DNA of 38,216 bases from Flavobacteriaceae bacterium (GCA_002707745.1 PANU01000086.1:1-38216); one strand, 5' to 3'; shown: positions 24,686 through 32,410, counted from the stretch's first letter. Translations and numbers: made by a program. Notes: a model not told the origin generated them from the sequence alone.

Positions 24686-25765
24686 TTATTTGATAAATCT
24701 AATTTGAAGGTTCAATTTTAGGAATAAGTTTGCGCGATCCTTGTAAATTTTGCCAAATTCATGTCTAGTTGAACTAGCAGTTTCAAATTTTGTGTTATTG
24801 AATAAATAATCTTCAAATTGGTTGCGATTATAAATATGATAACAAAGTACATCGCCATTTTCCTTAACTATTAAATATCCACCTGTGGCATCATATTGAC
24901 CTGTCCAGACTTTTGAAGGCATCATGCCAAGTGCAATATCTGTCAAAAACCGCTTAATTTTATAAACATAGAACTTGTGCTCGTTCTTAATATCAAATTC
25001 CATAGGATTTTTCATAGAAATACTATCAACTATTTCTTTTAGATGTGAGAAATTACTCGAATAGAATCCAAAAATCATATGTGATAAAATTTGTGGCAAC
25101 AAGCTGTCTACTAAGATAAGATTATTCGCAAAAATCTTTTGTTCAGTACTGTTAAAATTAAATTGACCACCACGATTCTGAATCGCTGAAATTCTATCCT
25201 TTATTTTACTTCTTGTAGAAATTGAATTGATTTCTTCGATTTCATTATCCGTAAGATCGACACCTTCAATTTTGTAAATAAAATTAGTTGTCTTTCCAGC
25301 ATTCAATAAAGTTGATGGACTTCCAAGCTGCGATTTTATGCTGAAACCTAGTGTAGGTTGTTGATTGGTTCTTTGATCGTGAACTTTAATTATAATATCT
25401 GTCTTGGTCGAAGAATTTGCTTTTAGTGAAATGCAGTTGATAGATTTCATAAAATCTTCAATTTCGGGAACCGAAAATGTTCTATGACGATTTTCTCTGA
25501 TTATATTCAACAGATTTGTTGCATTTTCTTTGAATTCTTGTATCGGTACTTTCAGTACTTGTTCATTTCCCGAAATTAAAATAATGCTATCTCCAACCGA
25601 ATATTCAAAATCACCGTTGCTTTCTGAGCGTAAAACCTTAATAATAGGATAGACTAAACCTTCAAGTTTCTCAAGGTCTTTGTCGCCAAGAAATAGTTGT
25701 GTGTCACCTAATAATTTTAAAAGTGCGTAGATTTCACTCCACTCTCCCCTATTGCCTGTAATCAT
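24686..25765 (-). CDS. HpaII-family type II restriction endonuclease (predicted site CCGG)
   Basis: The 359-residue protein starts ITGNRGEWSEIYALLKLLGD and contains FSIKSQLGSPSTLLNAGKTT, both features of the HpaII restriction endonuclease family. A PD-(D/E)xK-like core is visible with D123 (KTDIIIKVHD) and K144 (FSIKS). HpaII cleaves C^CGG. The ATG follows the stop of the second nuclease gene without a gap (TAAATG), and that gene in turn overlaps the methyltransferase gene, so all three form one operon transcribed leftwards. Intact by length and motifs. Confidence 0.87.
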   Translation of the reverse strand: MITGNRGEWSEIYALLKLLGDTQLFLGDKDLEKLEGLVYPIIKVLRSESNGDFEYSVGDSIILISGNEQVLKVPIQEFKENATNLLNIIRENRHRTFSVPEIEDFMKSINCISLKANSSTKTDIIIKVHDQRTNQQPTLGFSIKSQLGSPSTLLNAGKTTNFIYKIEGVDLTDNEIEEINSISTRSKIKDRISAIQNRGGQFNFNSTEQKIFANNLILVDSLLPQILSHMIFGFYSSNFSHLKEIVDSISMKNPMEFDIKNEHKFYVYKIKRFLTDIALGMMPSKVWTGQYDATGGYLIVKENGDVLCYHIYNRNQFEDYLFNNTKFETASSTRHEFGKIYKDRANLFLKLNLQIRFIK

Positions 25766-26653
25766 TTATTTAAATTCTTTGATGTTTCCAGCAATATCAT
25801 TAGCCCAGATATTGAGGTCTGATTTTAATTGTTTCAAGCTTTTAATTACTTGCGATCTATTTACTTCAGATTCTTTCCTTAGAACATATACCCTGTCCAT
25901 TGCAGACTCAAGTACATTTCTAGTTTTGCGTGCATCAGATCCTTTGCGATGTCCAATTTCTGATTTGCCAGTATTTCCTTTATCTGTGGTTATAAATACA
26001 TGTTTTCCTATACCTTCGAGTCTAGAATGCATTGACCAAAATAATGATTGATATACTCTTTCTCTTAAGCTTAGCTTACAACTAATAATGCAAAATTGTT
26101 GCAAAATTCCATTCTTTGACAAACAAACAATAACATCGTTATCTCCCCAGATTTCTTGAGATTCTTTACCTCGAATCTTCATTTTCACTTTGAGATTATC
26201 TATAATTCTTCTATTTTCCTCTAGAGTTAATACATTTTTCTTTAATGTGTCGTCCGTCAAAAATGTTGGATTTCTATTGTTATTTGCAATAAAAGCTTTT
26301 ATTCCTAAAGAAATATCAGAAAAAATAAATACTTTATTTACCGTATGAAGTACGAGGAGCTCTAATATATCTGACTCCTTTGTCGACGATAAACCTAAAA
26401 GATTTTTAACAAATTTCGCTAGCTTAAAATATTCATTCCAGTTTTCTAAAGAGTACCCTTTACGTTCTAAATATGCCGAAAGTATAACAGCGTGTATGTA
26501 ATTAGAAGTTTTGGAGTCTGAATTTCTTAATAAACCATCTACAGAGTTTGAATGGGTTGATTTAATGGCTTTTTTGAAACCATCTATGGTGAGTGATTCC
26601 TCCTTAAAATTGTCTGCAAGCAGTGATTTAAATTCAAGAATAATATCAAGCAT
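25766..26653 (-). CDS. Second type II restriction endonuclease, CCGG-reading (BsaWI/NgoMIV-like) type
   Basis: The 295-residue protein has a helical N-terminal half and a nuclease core with D173 (EIWGDNDVIV) and K193 in ISCKLSLRERV. The arrangement K-x-S-x-R-E-R (K193, R197, R199) matches the K-x(3)-R-(D/E)-R motif by which NgoMIV, Cfr10I, Bse634I and BsaWI-type enzymes cut and read a CCGG core. I infer the BsaWI-like subfamily (site WCCGGW) from memory of its overall look; this is less certain than the CCGG class. The ATG overlaps the end of the methyltransferase gene by 8 bp. It has no obvious methyltransferase of its own. Confidence 0.68.
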   Translation of the reverse strand: MLDIILEFKSLLADNFKEESLTIDGFKKAIKSTHSNSVDGLLRNSDSKTSNYIHAVILSAYLERKGYSLENWNEYFKLAKFVKNLLGLSSTKESDILELLVLHTVNKVFIFSDISLGIKAFIANNNRNPTFLTDDTLKKNVLTLEENRRIIDNLKVKMKIRGKESQEIWGDNDVIVCLSKNGILQQFCIISCKLSLRERVYQSLFWSMHSRLEGIGKHVFITTDKGNTGKSEIGHRKGSDARKTRNVLESAMDRVYVLRKESEVNRSQVIKSLKQLKSDLNIWANDIAGNIKEFK

Positions 26654-27908
26654 GATTCAGCTTTTCAATTATTTTTTCTGCTGTAGCTTGAATTGCTGGT
26701 ACTGCAACCGAATTCCCAAATTGCTTGTACGCTTGCGCATCAGAAACTACAATCTTAAATTTATCAGGAAATCCTTGAAGCCTTGCCCATTCGCGTGGTG
26801 TCATTTTCCTAATACCTTCACGATTTACCTTTCCCGTGATATTAGTTATAGGTTTGAAATTTGTGAGCCTTTCATCAAGGACTAAGTTTCTTTCTCTTCC
26901 CATTCCACCACAAACTACGGCGTTTGCAGTTCCCTCGTTCGGAATGATCTCATAGCCAAATCCATTTCCTTTACTTTCATGACGAGCGCGATGCTCCCTT
27001 AAAGTTTGAAGGTATTGAGTTGATAAATAATATTTTACGGAAACTTCTTTTTCTTCTAAGACATCCTCTAAAACTACTTTTTCTTCTGAAGGTTCTGGAT
27101 ACTGAAAATCATTAATCCCCAAGTCTTTTCGAAATCCTACAATGAATATTCTCTCTCTATTTTGAGGAACGCCAAATTCTTTTGCATTTAAAACTTGTGG
27201 TTCAGGCACATAATAATTTAAATCTTCTCGAAGAACATTTAAAATAGTCGCAAGCGTTTTGCCCTTGTCGTGGTTTCTTAGGCCCTTTACATTTTCTAGG
27301 AAAACTGCCTTTGGTTTTTTCTTTCGAATAATTTCTGCAACGTCAAAAAACAAGGTCCCACGGGTATCTTCAAACCCACCTCTTCGACCTGCAATAGAGA
27401 ATGCTTGGCAAGGAAACCCAGCACATAAAACATCAAAATTGTCGGGGATATAGTTTTTAGTTTCGGGTTTTGTGATATCTCCAAAAGGTATTTCTCCAAA
27501 ATTGGCTTTGTATGTATGCTTCGAATACTTATCCCATTCGCTTGTAAAAACACATTTCCCCCCAATATTTTGTAGAGCGAGTCTAAAACCTCCAATTCCT
27601 GCAAAAAGATCTATAAATTTAAAAGTTGGTTTCTCAGGTGCAGCAAAAGGAACGGAATCTTTTAAATCAAAAATAAAGTACTGGAGAGCTTCTTCAGCAA
27701 TTTTATTAGTAATCTTTTCAGTTGGATATTCTTTTTTTAATTCTTCTTTGACATAAGAAATGGCATTTTTCTTATAGAATTTTGACACGCCATTTTTATG
27801 ATTATGAAGATAATGAGTGAAGGAAGATTTATTGTGATTCTCGATATCCGAAGGCTTAAACTCAGATATTTGATTATCAATTTTTTGTATGTCAATTTTC
27901 TCTTTCAT
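26646..27908 (-). CDS. C5-cytosine DNA methyltransferase, M.HpaII-type
   Basis: The 420-residue enzyme has motif I FIDLFAGIGGFRLALQNIG (about 98-116), motif IV with the catalytic Cys167 in GFPCQAFSIAGRRGGFEDTR, motif VI FLENVKGL, motif VIII QNRERIFIVGF and motif X KQFGNSVAVPAIQAT. The target-recognition region, with STQYLQTLREHRARHESKGN and VVCGGMGRERNLVLD, closely resembles M.HpaII as I remember it, so CCGG methylation is predicted. There is a helical extension of about 95 residues before motif I, longer than I would expect. The start MKEKIDIQK was chosen over an upstream ATG (27932) because a TATATTTT promoter box at 27916-27923 lies between them; the transcript would be almost leaderless. 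Confidence 0.93.
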   Translation of the reverse strand: MKEKIDIQKIDNQISEFKPSDIENHNKSSFTHYLHNHKNGVSKFYKKNAISYVKEELKKEYPTEKITNKIAEEALQYFIFDLKDSVPFAAPEKPTFKFIDLFAGIGGFRLALQNIGGKCVFTSEWDKYSKHTYKANFGEIPFGDITKPETKNYIPDNFDVLCAGFPCQAFSIAGRRGGFEDTRGTLFFDVAEIIRKKKPKAVFLENVKGLRNHDKGKTLATILNVLREDLNYYVPEPQVLNAKEFGVPQNRERIFIVGFRKDLGINDFQYPEPSEEKVVLEDVLEEKEVSVKYYLSTQYLQTLREHRARHESKGNGFGYEIIPNEGTANAVVCGGMGRERNLVLDERLTNFKPITNITGKVNREGIRKMTPREWARLQGFPDKFKIVVSDAQAYKQFGNSVAVPAIQATAEKIIEKLNHA

Positions 27909-27915
27909 GGCTCTC

Positions 27916-27948
27916 AAAATATAGTTGTACAAGTTATGAAATATTCAA
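27916..27948 (-). promoter_or_regulatory. Candidate promoter of the methyltransferase-nuclease operon
   Basis: On the reverse strand a TTG (27946-27948) and a TATATTTT box (27916-27923) are separated by 22 bp. The transcription start would fall at or very near the ATG at 27908. Confidence 0.4.
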
Positions 27949-28037
27949 TAGTCATTTAATGAATACTAAAATTTTGTCCACAATTTTATTAAATTAATTT
28001 TGACAGGTTTATAATGTATATATCTAATTTGCTCAAA

Positions 28038-28343
28038 TTAGGGCAAATTTGAACGTTTCATTGCTTTCCAAAATTCTACCTCAGGCAATTCTCCATTTTC
28101 TATTCTCTCAACATACCGCTTCAAGCATCTAGTTAAACCTTCATCAATTTCTAAATCATCTAACAAATACACATGGGTTGGAACAAAGTGAATTTTAGTG
28201 CCAATTGATTTAACTAATGCTCTTGACATTTTTCTATCTTCTTTATATTCCGTAACCTCGAGAATAATATAACGAGCCTGAGGATCTTCTTCTGGAAATG
28301 GAGTGTGGAATTTTACTATCTGTCCTTTTTTAAACTTTGTCAT
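28038..28343 (-). CDS. Small hypothetical protein beside the restriction-modification operon
   Basis: A 101-residue basic protein starting TKFKKGQIVKFHTPFPEEDP and containing RYIILEVTEYKEDRKMSRAL and KIHFVPTHVYLLDDLEID. The first part suggests a small SH3-like or other beta barrel. I do not recognise a named family. It lies 129 bp upstream of the methyltransferase on the same strand, at the right edge of the AT-rich island, and could belong either to the island or to the core genome. An earlier in-frame ATG (28412) would add 23 residues that look like untranslated leader. Confidence 0.6.
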   Translation of the reverse strand: MTKFKKGQIVKFHTPFPEEDPQARYIILEVTEYKEDRKMSRALVKSIGTKIHFVPTHVYLLDDLEIDEGLTRCLKRYVERIENGELPEVEFWKAMKRSNLP

Positions 28344-28428
28344 GATGATACTAATTGTTTTAAATAAAGATAGATTGTGATTAAATATCCCACAACCGAC
28401 AATAAGTATCATTTTAAATTAACATTAA

Positions 28429-29415
28429 TCACATCAAAAACCCATCCACAGCCTCGGTAGGTTTTGGGATATCTGTATCGTCTATCATTTCGCGCAGGTC
28501 TATTTCTATGCCTCGGGCAATGGCGGTAATGGGTACGTCATTATACGTGCCTTCAAAGGGGTTTTCGCTATAGTCGCCTATCTTTTCCATTAAAAAGAAC
28601 ACCCAGATGATAATGGCCGAGATCACAGGGCCCAGCCAATACATCCAGCCCATGGTTGGATTAAATATTTCCAAAAGACCAAACGGGACAAACACACAAA
28701 AAACAATGGTGAGCCAATAAGCGGTAGAGGCATACTGCCGCGGGAAGGGAAAATTTTTAATGCGCTCGCTTTTGCCCTGATCTTCGTAAAAGGTCTGGAT
28801 GAGGTGGTGAAATTCCATATGGCGGAAATCTTCGTAGAGCTTGGCATCACGTAATTCCTGCAGGCGTTTGGACTGATTTCTTAGGATTTGGGTAGCCATG
28901 TTGGAGTATTTGGAAAGTGATGTGAGTTCTTCTTCAGACAGAAAATGGTGTAGCTCGGTATGCAGGCTCTTTTCGTAATTTTCACAAACGTTGGCAAAGT
29001 ATAATTTTTTGATGCGCTCTTTCGTGTGTTCCCAGGGGCGGCTTAAACGCATTTGATAGCTTAGCGCAATAAGCCAGGCGATATGGCGGTAGAGGAGTTC
29101 TTTTTTTATTTCGGCTTCCCTGGATCCTTGCACGAAAGAAACCACCGCAGCTCCAAACGTACGGCTGTTGTTTACCATGCTCCCCCAGATTTTCCGGGCT
29201 TCCCAGGTGCGGTCGTAGGAACTGTTGTTTTTAAAACCCAGGTAAAAAGCAACGGCAATCCCAATAAGTCCTAAGGGTTGCCAGGGAAGATAAAAGCGAA
29301 TCTTCAGAACGTAGAATACTGTAAAAATTATGGAGGCATAGAGAAGTCCGATAAGTAGCGGTTTTTTTGACCAGTTTAAGGTCATAAAAAAACCATAATT
29401 ACGTTTTGCGTACAT
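28429..29415 (-). CDS. Bestrophin/UPF0187-family ion channel protein
   Basis: The 328-residue membrane protein begins with a cytoplasmic segment followed by KKPLLIGLLYASIIFTVFYV, and has the conserved bestrophin stretch LGFKNNSSYDRTWEARKIWG. A second pair of helices is seen at about 224-275 (STAYWLTIVFCVFVPFGLLE), and the C-terminus has NPFEGTYNDVPITAIARGIE, also typical. Prokaryotic bestrophins are pentameric ion channels in the inner membrane. Its physiological role here is not known. Confidence 0.92.
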   Translation of the reverse strand: MYAKRNYGFFMTLNWSKKPLLIGLLYASIIFTVFYVLKIRFYLPWQPLGLIGIAVAFYLGFKNNSSYDRTWEARKIWGSMVNNSRTFGAAVVSFVQGSREAEIKKELLYRHIAWLIALSYQMRLSRPWEHTKERIKKLYFANVCENYEKSLHTELHHFLSEEELTSLSKYSNMATQILRNQSKRLQELRDAKLYEDFRHMEFHHLIQTFYEDQGKSERIKNFPFPRQYASTAYWLTIVFCVFVPFGLLEIFNPTMGWMYWLGPVISAIIIWVFFLMEKIGDYSENPFEGTYNDVPITAIARGIEIDLREMIDDTDIPKPTEAVDGFLM

Positions 29416-29475
29416 AGCTGTGGTGTTGGTTGTTATAAAGTTACTAATTTAATATTTGTAATCGCTAGGTCGGAC

Positions 29476-29585
29476 AGGCCCGTCTTTTCATCCGGGCAGG
29501 CCCGTCTCTCGTTCTTCGATCCGGGCAGGCCCGTCTTTTCATCCGGGCAGGCCCGTCTCTTATTTTTCGATCCGGGCAGGGATTG
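29476..29585. repeat. GC-rich tandem repeat, 51-bp unit (22 + 29 bp)
   Basis: AGGCCCGTCT begins at 29476, 29498, 29527 and 29549, and a fifth partial copy (AGGG) at 29578, so spacings alternate 22 and 29 bp. The 51-bp unit is present twice with 3 differences. It lies in the 433-bp divergent spacer 29416-29848 between the bestrophin and thioredoxin genes. The rest of that spacer is a GC-rich stretch to about 29690 with a CCCGAT/ATCGGG hairpin at about 29606-29621, then AT-rich promoter DNA. No gene is credible there. Confidence 0.85.
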
Positions 29586-29779
29586 AGGCTTTGTTGGAGC
29601 TCTCCCGATACGCATCGGGAAGCGACTGCCGAAAGCGCGGTGCCAGGCGTGGGCAACCTGCAAGGTTTTGCAGAAGGAAGGCAGCCCGCCAAATTGATAA
29701 ACAGTTGCCTATCAACTTCGCTAATAGCCAAATCACCTAAACTAATGTTAAGCGGGTAGGGAATGGAATACTTTTTGAC

Positions 29780-29787
29780 TATTTTTG
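29780..29787 (+). promoter_or_regulatory. -7 promoter box TATTTTTG for trxA
   Basis: A full match to TAnnTTTG, 61 nt upstream of the trxA ATG, giving a leader of about 55 nt. Confidence 0.5.
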
Positions 29788-29848
29788 CTAGACAATTAAT
29801 CGAAGTACAACCATCCTCATTTATTTTGAGGAACTAATATATATTAAA

Positions 29849-30169
29849 ATGGCTTTAGAAATAACAGACGCAACATTTGAAGAAACAGTATTAAAGAGTG
29901 ATAAACCCGTAGTGGTAGATTTTTGGGCAGCCTGGTGTGGGCCTTGCCGTATGGTAGGACCCGTAATTGACGAGTTGAGCAAAGACTACGATGGTAAAGC
30001 AGTGGTAGGTAAAGTAGACGTAGATGCGAACCAGGAATTTGCAGCAAAATACGGTGTACGGAATATTCCAACTGTGTTAATCTTTAACAACGGAGAATTG
30101 GTAGGACGCCAGGTAGGTGTTGCTCCCAAAAATGTATACGCAGAAGCAATTGACGGATTGTTAAACTAA
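29849..30169 (+). CDS. trxA: Thioredoxin
   Basis: The 106-residue protein is a canonical thioredoxin with the active site WCGPC (Cys30 and Cys33), VVVDFWAAWCGPC before it and the cis-Pro loop GVRNIPTVLIF. It reduces disulfides in cytoplasmic proteins. Length is normal and no signal peptide is present. A strong terminator follows directly, so it is monocistronic. Confidence 0.97.
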   Translation: MALEITDATFEETVLKSDKPVVVDFWAAWCGPCRMVGPVIDELSKDYDGKAVVGKVDVDANQEFAAKYGVRNIPTVLIFNNGELVGRQVGVAPKNVYAEAIDGLLN

Positions 30170-30187
30170 GTTTCTGTAATTATTTAT

Positions 30188-30227
30188 GGAAAGGCTTGGC
30201 GGTTTGTCAGGCCTTTTCTTATTTTTA
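30188..30227 (+). terminator. Rho-independent terminator after trxA
   Basis: A 12-bp stem with two G-T pairs (about 30189-30200 with 30206-30218) encloses a short loop and is followed by TTATTTTTA. Confidence 0.8.
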
Positions 30228-30329
30228 GCAAATGTCCCCTGGAATTGTCTCCCATGAATGACACAGGAGTAAGAGGAAGGCATATCTATAGGGGTGTGTG
30301 TTAGATATATTATTTTAAGAGGACAAAAC

Positions 30330-30361
30330 ATCCCCGTAGGTCATCCCTTCAGCGGGGGGAT
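30330..30361 (+). other. Branched hairpin in the clpP leader region
   Basis: ATCCCC (30330-30335) pairs with GGGGAT (30356-30361), and an inner AGG/CCT pairing (30338-30340 with 30346-30348) encloses TCATC. It is 32 bp upstream of the clpP ATG. No T run follows, so it is more likely a leader structure than a terminator. No other feature is visible in 30228-30392. Confidence 0.45.
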
Positions 30362-30392
30362 TTAATTGAATACTAACGTTTTTTAATACGAT

Positions 30393-30938
30393 ATGGAAAA
30401 AAAACAAAGAGTACAAAATAAAATTGAGCAGCAACAATTGGATAACCGTACCATTTTTTTATGGGGTATGGTAGATGATAAAAGTGCACGTCACGTTGTG
30501 GATAGGTTAATGTACCTGGACAGCTTGAACAACGACGAAATAAAGCTTTATATTAATAGTCCGGGAGGATATGTTACCGCCGGATTTAGTATGTATGACA
30601 CCATTAAACAAATAAAAAGTCCCGTTTCTACTATTTGTACAGGTCTTGCGGCCAGTATGGGGAGTATCTTACTTTCGGTAGGTGAGAAGGGACGCCGTTT
30701 TATCCAGCCACACGCACGTGTTATGATTCACCAGCCAAGTGGAGGGGCGAGAGGACCGGCAAGTGATATTGAAATTACCGCACAGGAAATTTTGAAAACA
30801 AAGGAAATTTCAGCCAAAATACTGGCCGATAATTGTGGGCAGGATTTTGATAAAGTGATGAAAGATTTTAATAGGGATCACTGGATGGATGCCGAAGAAA
30901 GTATAAAGTACGGGATTGTGGATGGGATTCTTTCTTAG
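30393..30938 (+). CDS. clpP: ClpP-family ATP-dependent protease subunit
   Basis: The 181-residue protein has the Clp serine protease triad: Ser88 in GLAASMGSILL, His113 in MIHQPSGG and Asp162 in FNRDHWMDAEE. The N-terminus (IFLWGMVDDKSARHVVDRLM) and LYINSPGGYVTAGF match ClpP. It lacks a propeptide and is shorter than E. coli ClpP. The sequence is divergent enough that it could be a second ClpP paralog; no clpX gene is next to it here. It would form a barrel protease with a Clp ATPase partner. Confidence 0.92.
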   Translation: MEKKQRVQNKIEQQQLDNRTIFLWGMVDDKSARHVVDRLMYLDSLNNDEIKLYINSPGGYVTAGFSMYDTIKQIKSPVSTICTGLAASMGSILLSVGEKGRRFIQPHARVMIHQPSGGARGPASDIEITAQEILKTKEISAKILADNCGQDFDKVMKDFNRDHWMDAEESIKYGIVDGILS

Positions 30939-31372
30939 TGAGCGGTGAATGGTGAATTGTGAGCAGTAAATACTTTAGCAATGGATCATAAGGAAATGGA
31001 TGTTTGGAAAAAGAGTATGGACTTAGTGGAAGCTGTTTATACGATGAGCGCACAATTTCCAGTTGATGAACGATATGGACTTACGAGTCAGATAAGACGT
31101 GCTGCCATTTCTATCCCGTCAAATGTTGCCGAGGGAGCCGCGAGAAAAAGTGATAAGGAATTTATTCAATTTATTAGCATTGCTTTAGGCTCTTTGTCTG
31201 AAGTTGAGACACAATACCAACTAGCTATTCGCTTAAAATTTATAAATAATATAACTGAAGTAGAAAGTTTGATTACTTCTGTGGGAAGATTGCTGATTGG
31301 GACTAAAAATTATTTATTAAAAAAATAATATCAAACCGTTCACCGTTCACCGTTCACTACTCACAATTCACC
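30938..31372. repeat. Inverted TTCACC repeats framing the four-helix-bundle gene
   Basis: GGTGAATTGTGAG at 30951-30963 is exactly complementary to CTCACAATTCACC at 31360-31372. Each side also holds extra copies of the same theme: GTGAGCGGTGAATGG at 30938-30952, and CCGTTCA three times in tandem at 31336-31356. The gene at 30981 lies exactly inside, so gene plus repeats may have moved as a unit. Confidence 0.75.
30981..31328 (+). CDS. Four-helix-bundle protein (23S rRNA intervening-sequence/S23 family)
   Basis: The 115-residue helical protein has the family signature: MDVWKKSMDLVEAVYTMSAQF, LTSQIRRAAISIPSNVAEGA, FIQFISIALGSLSEVETQ and SVGRLLIGTKN. Members are encoded in intervening sequences of bacterial 23S rRNA and as stand-alone genes scattered through Bacteroidota genomes; some form pentameric nucleic-acid-binding bundles such as Avd of diversity-generating retroelements. 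No reverse transcriptase or template repeat is seen nearby. It is inserted between clpP and the DUF58 gene and bounded by inverted repeats. Confidence 0.93.
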   Translation: MDHKEMDVWKKSMDLVEAVYTMSAQFPVDERYGLTSQIRRAAISIPSNVAEGAARKSDKEFIQFISIALGSLSEVETQYQLAIRLKFINNITEVESLITSVGRLLIGTKNYLLKK

Positions 31373-31377
31373 AATAA

Positions 31378-32310
31378 ATGGATATAGAAAAACAAATAAA
31401 CCAAATAACAGGTTTTAAGAACCTGGAATTACTCGCTACTCAAGTGGTGGAAGGGTTTATTTCTGGGTTGCATAAGAGTCCGTTTCACGGGTTTTCTGCA
31501 GAATTTGCCGAGCATAAAATTTATAATAATGGCGAAAGCACCAAACATATAGACTGGAAGCTCTATGCCAAAACCGATAAACTTTACACCAAACGCTACG
31601 AGGAGGAAACAAATTTGCGCTGTCATTTAATTCTGGATAACAGCAGTTCTATGCATTACCCCAGACTGAAGGATTTTAGCATTAGTTCGTTAAATAAAAT
31701 TGGGTTTTCGGTGCTGGCAGGGGCAGCGATAATGAATTTGCTGAAACGCCAACGTGATGCCGTGGGAATGAGTATTTATAGTAACCAATACGAATTTTAT
31801 GCTAACGAAAAAGGGAGTGAGCGACATCACCAGATGTTGTTGGGGAAGTTAAATGAAGCTCTTTTAGTTAACGGAAAGGAAATACCAACTAAAACGTATA
31901 CTCATTTACATTTAATTGCTGAAAAATTAAAACGAAGAAGTCTGGTATTTTTGTTTACCGATATGTTTCAGAGCGATGTAGAAGAAGCTGAGATGTTTGA
32001 AGCCTTGCAGCATTTGAAATACAATAAACACGAAGTGGTGCTGTTTCATACCTTTGATAAGCGCAAAGAGTTGGAGTTTGATTTTAACAACCGCCCCAAA
32101 CGCTTTGTAGATGTTGAGACGGGGGAACACATTAATTTATATGCAGATAACGTAAAGGAAACCTACGAGCAGGCCGTACAAGAATATTTTGATGCCTTAA
32201 AATTGAAATGTGGCCAGTACCGAATTAAATATGTACAGGCAGACATTAACGAAGGATTTAATAAAATTTTGACCACCTATCTCGTGGAACGCCAGAAGTT
32301 TGGCGGATAA
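31378..32310 (+). CDS. DUF58-domain protein (MoxR-associated, vWA-like)
   Basis: The 310-residue protein contains GFSAEFAEHKIYNNGESTKH and HIDWKLYAKTDKLYTKRYEE, the defining region of DUF58, followed by a von Willebrand A-like fold with the metal-site-like LILDNSSSM. DUF58 proteins usually work with a MoxR AAA+ ATPase in assembling or activating membrane or metal enzymes, but no MoxR gene is in this window. It starts 5 bp after the last inverted repeat. A promoter was not recognised. Confidence 0.9.
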   Translation: MDIEKQINQITGFKNLELLATQVVEGFISGLHKSPFHGFSAEFAEHKIYNNGESTKHIDWKLYAKTDKLYTKRYEEETNLRCHLILDNSSSMHYPRLKDFSISSLNKIGFSVLAGAAIMNLLKRQRDAVGMSIYSNQYEFYANEKGSERHHQMLLGKLNEALLVNGKEIPTKTYTHLHLIAEKLKRRSLVFLFTDMFQSDVEEAEMFEALQHLKYNKHEVVLFHTFDKRKELEFDFNNRPKRFVDVETGEHINLYADNVKETYEQAVQEYFDALKLKCGQYRIKYVQADINEGFNKILTTYLVERQKFGG

Positions 32311-32367
32311 TTATTTTGCAAGATATTAGGGGGCTGAAAAAAAAGTTCATTTTTTTAAACAAAAAAT

Positions 32368-32397
32368 TTGCGGGAATAAAAACACGGTGTATATTTG
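32368..32397 (+). promoter_or_regulatory. Strong promoter of the tRNA-Asp transcript
   Basis: A -33 TTG (32368-32370, within TTTG) and a -7 box TATATTTG (32390-32397) are separated by 19 bp. This is the best two-box match in the window. Confidence 0.75.
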
Positions 32398-32410
32398 CAC
32401 CCGCCTACAA

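Noticed and set aside
28024-28041. 8-bp palindrome CTAATTTG/CAAATTAG as an operator of the restriction operon
   Set aside because: It lies over 110 bp upstream of the methyltransferase start, beyond the likely promoter, and overlaps the 3' end of the neighbouring gene. AT-rich palindromes of this size are expected by chance.
29476-29585. Possible CRISPR array
   Set aside because: Repeats and spacers would both have to recur, since the whole 51-bp unit is duplicated including the would-be spacers. There are no cas genes nearby. It is a tandem repeat.
29433-29731. Two reverse-strand open frames over the GC-rich spacer
   Set aside because: They translate the 51-bp repeat into monotonous Cys-Pro-Asp-Glu-type repeats, have no promoter or homology that I recognise, and the bias is explained by repeat structure.
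30981-31328. Avd subunit of a diversity-generating retroelement
   Set aside because: The fold family fits, but there is no reverse transcriptase, no template or variable repeat pair and no adenine-biased target gene in the window.
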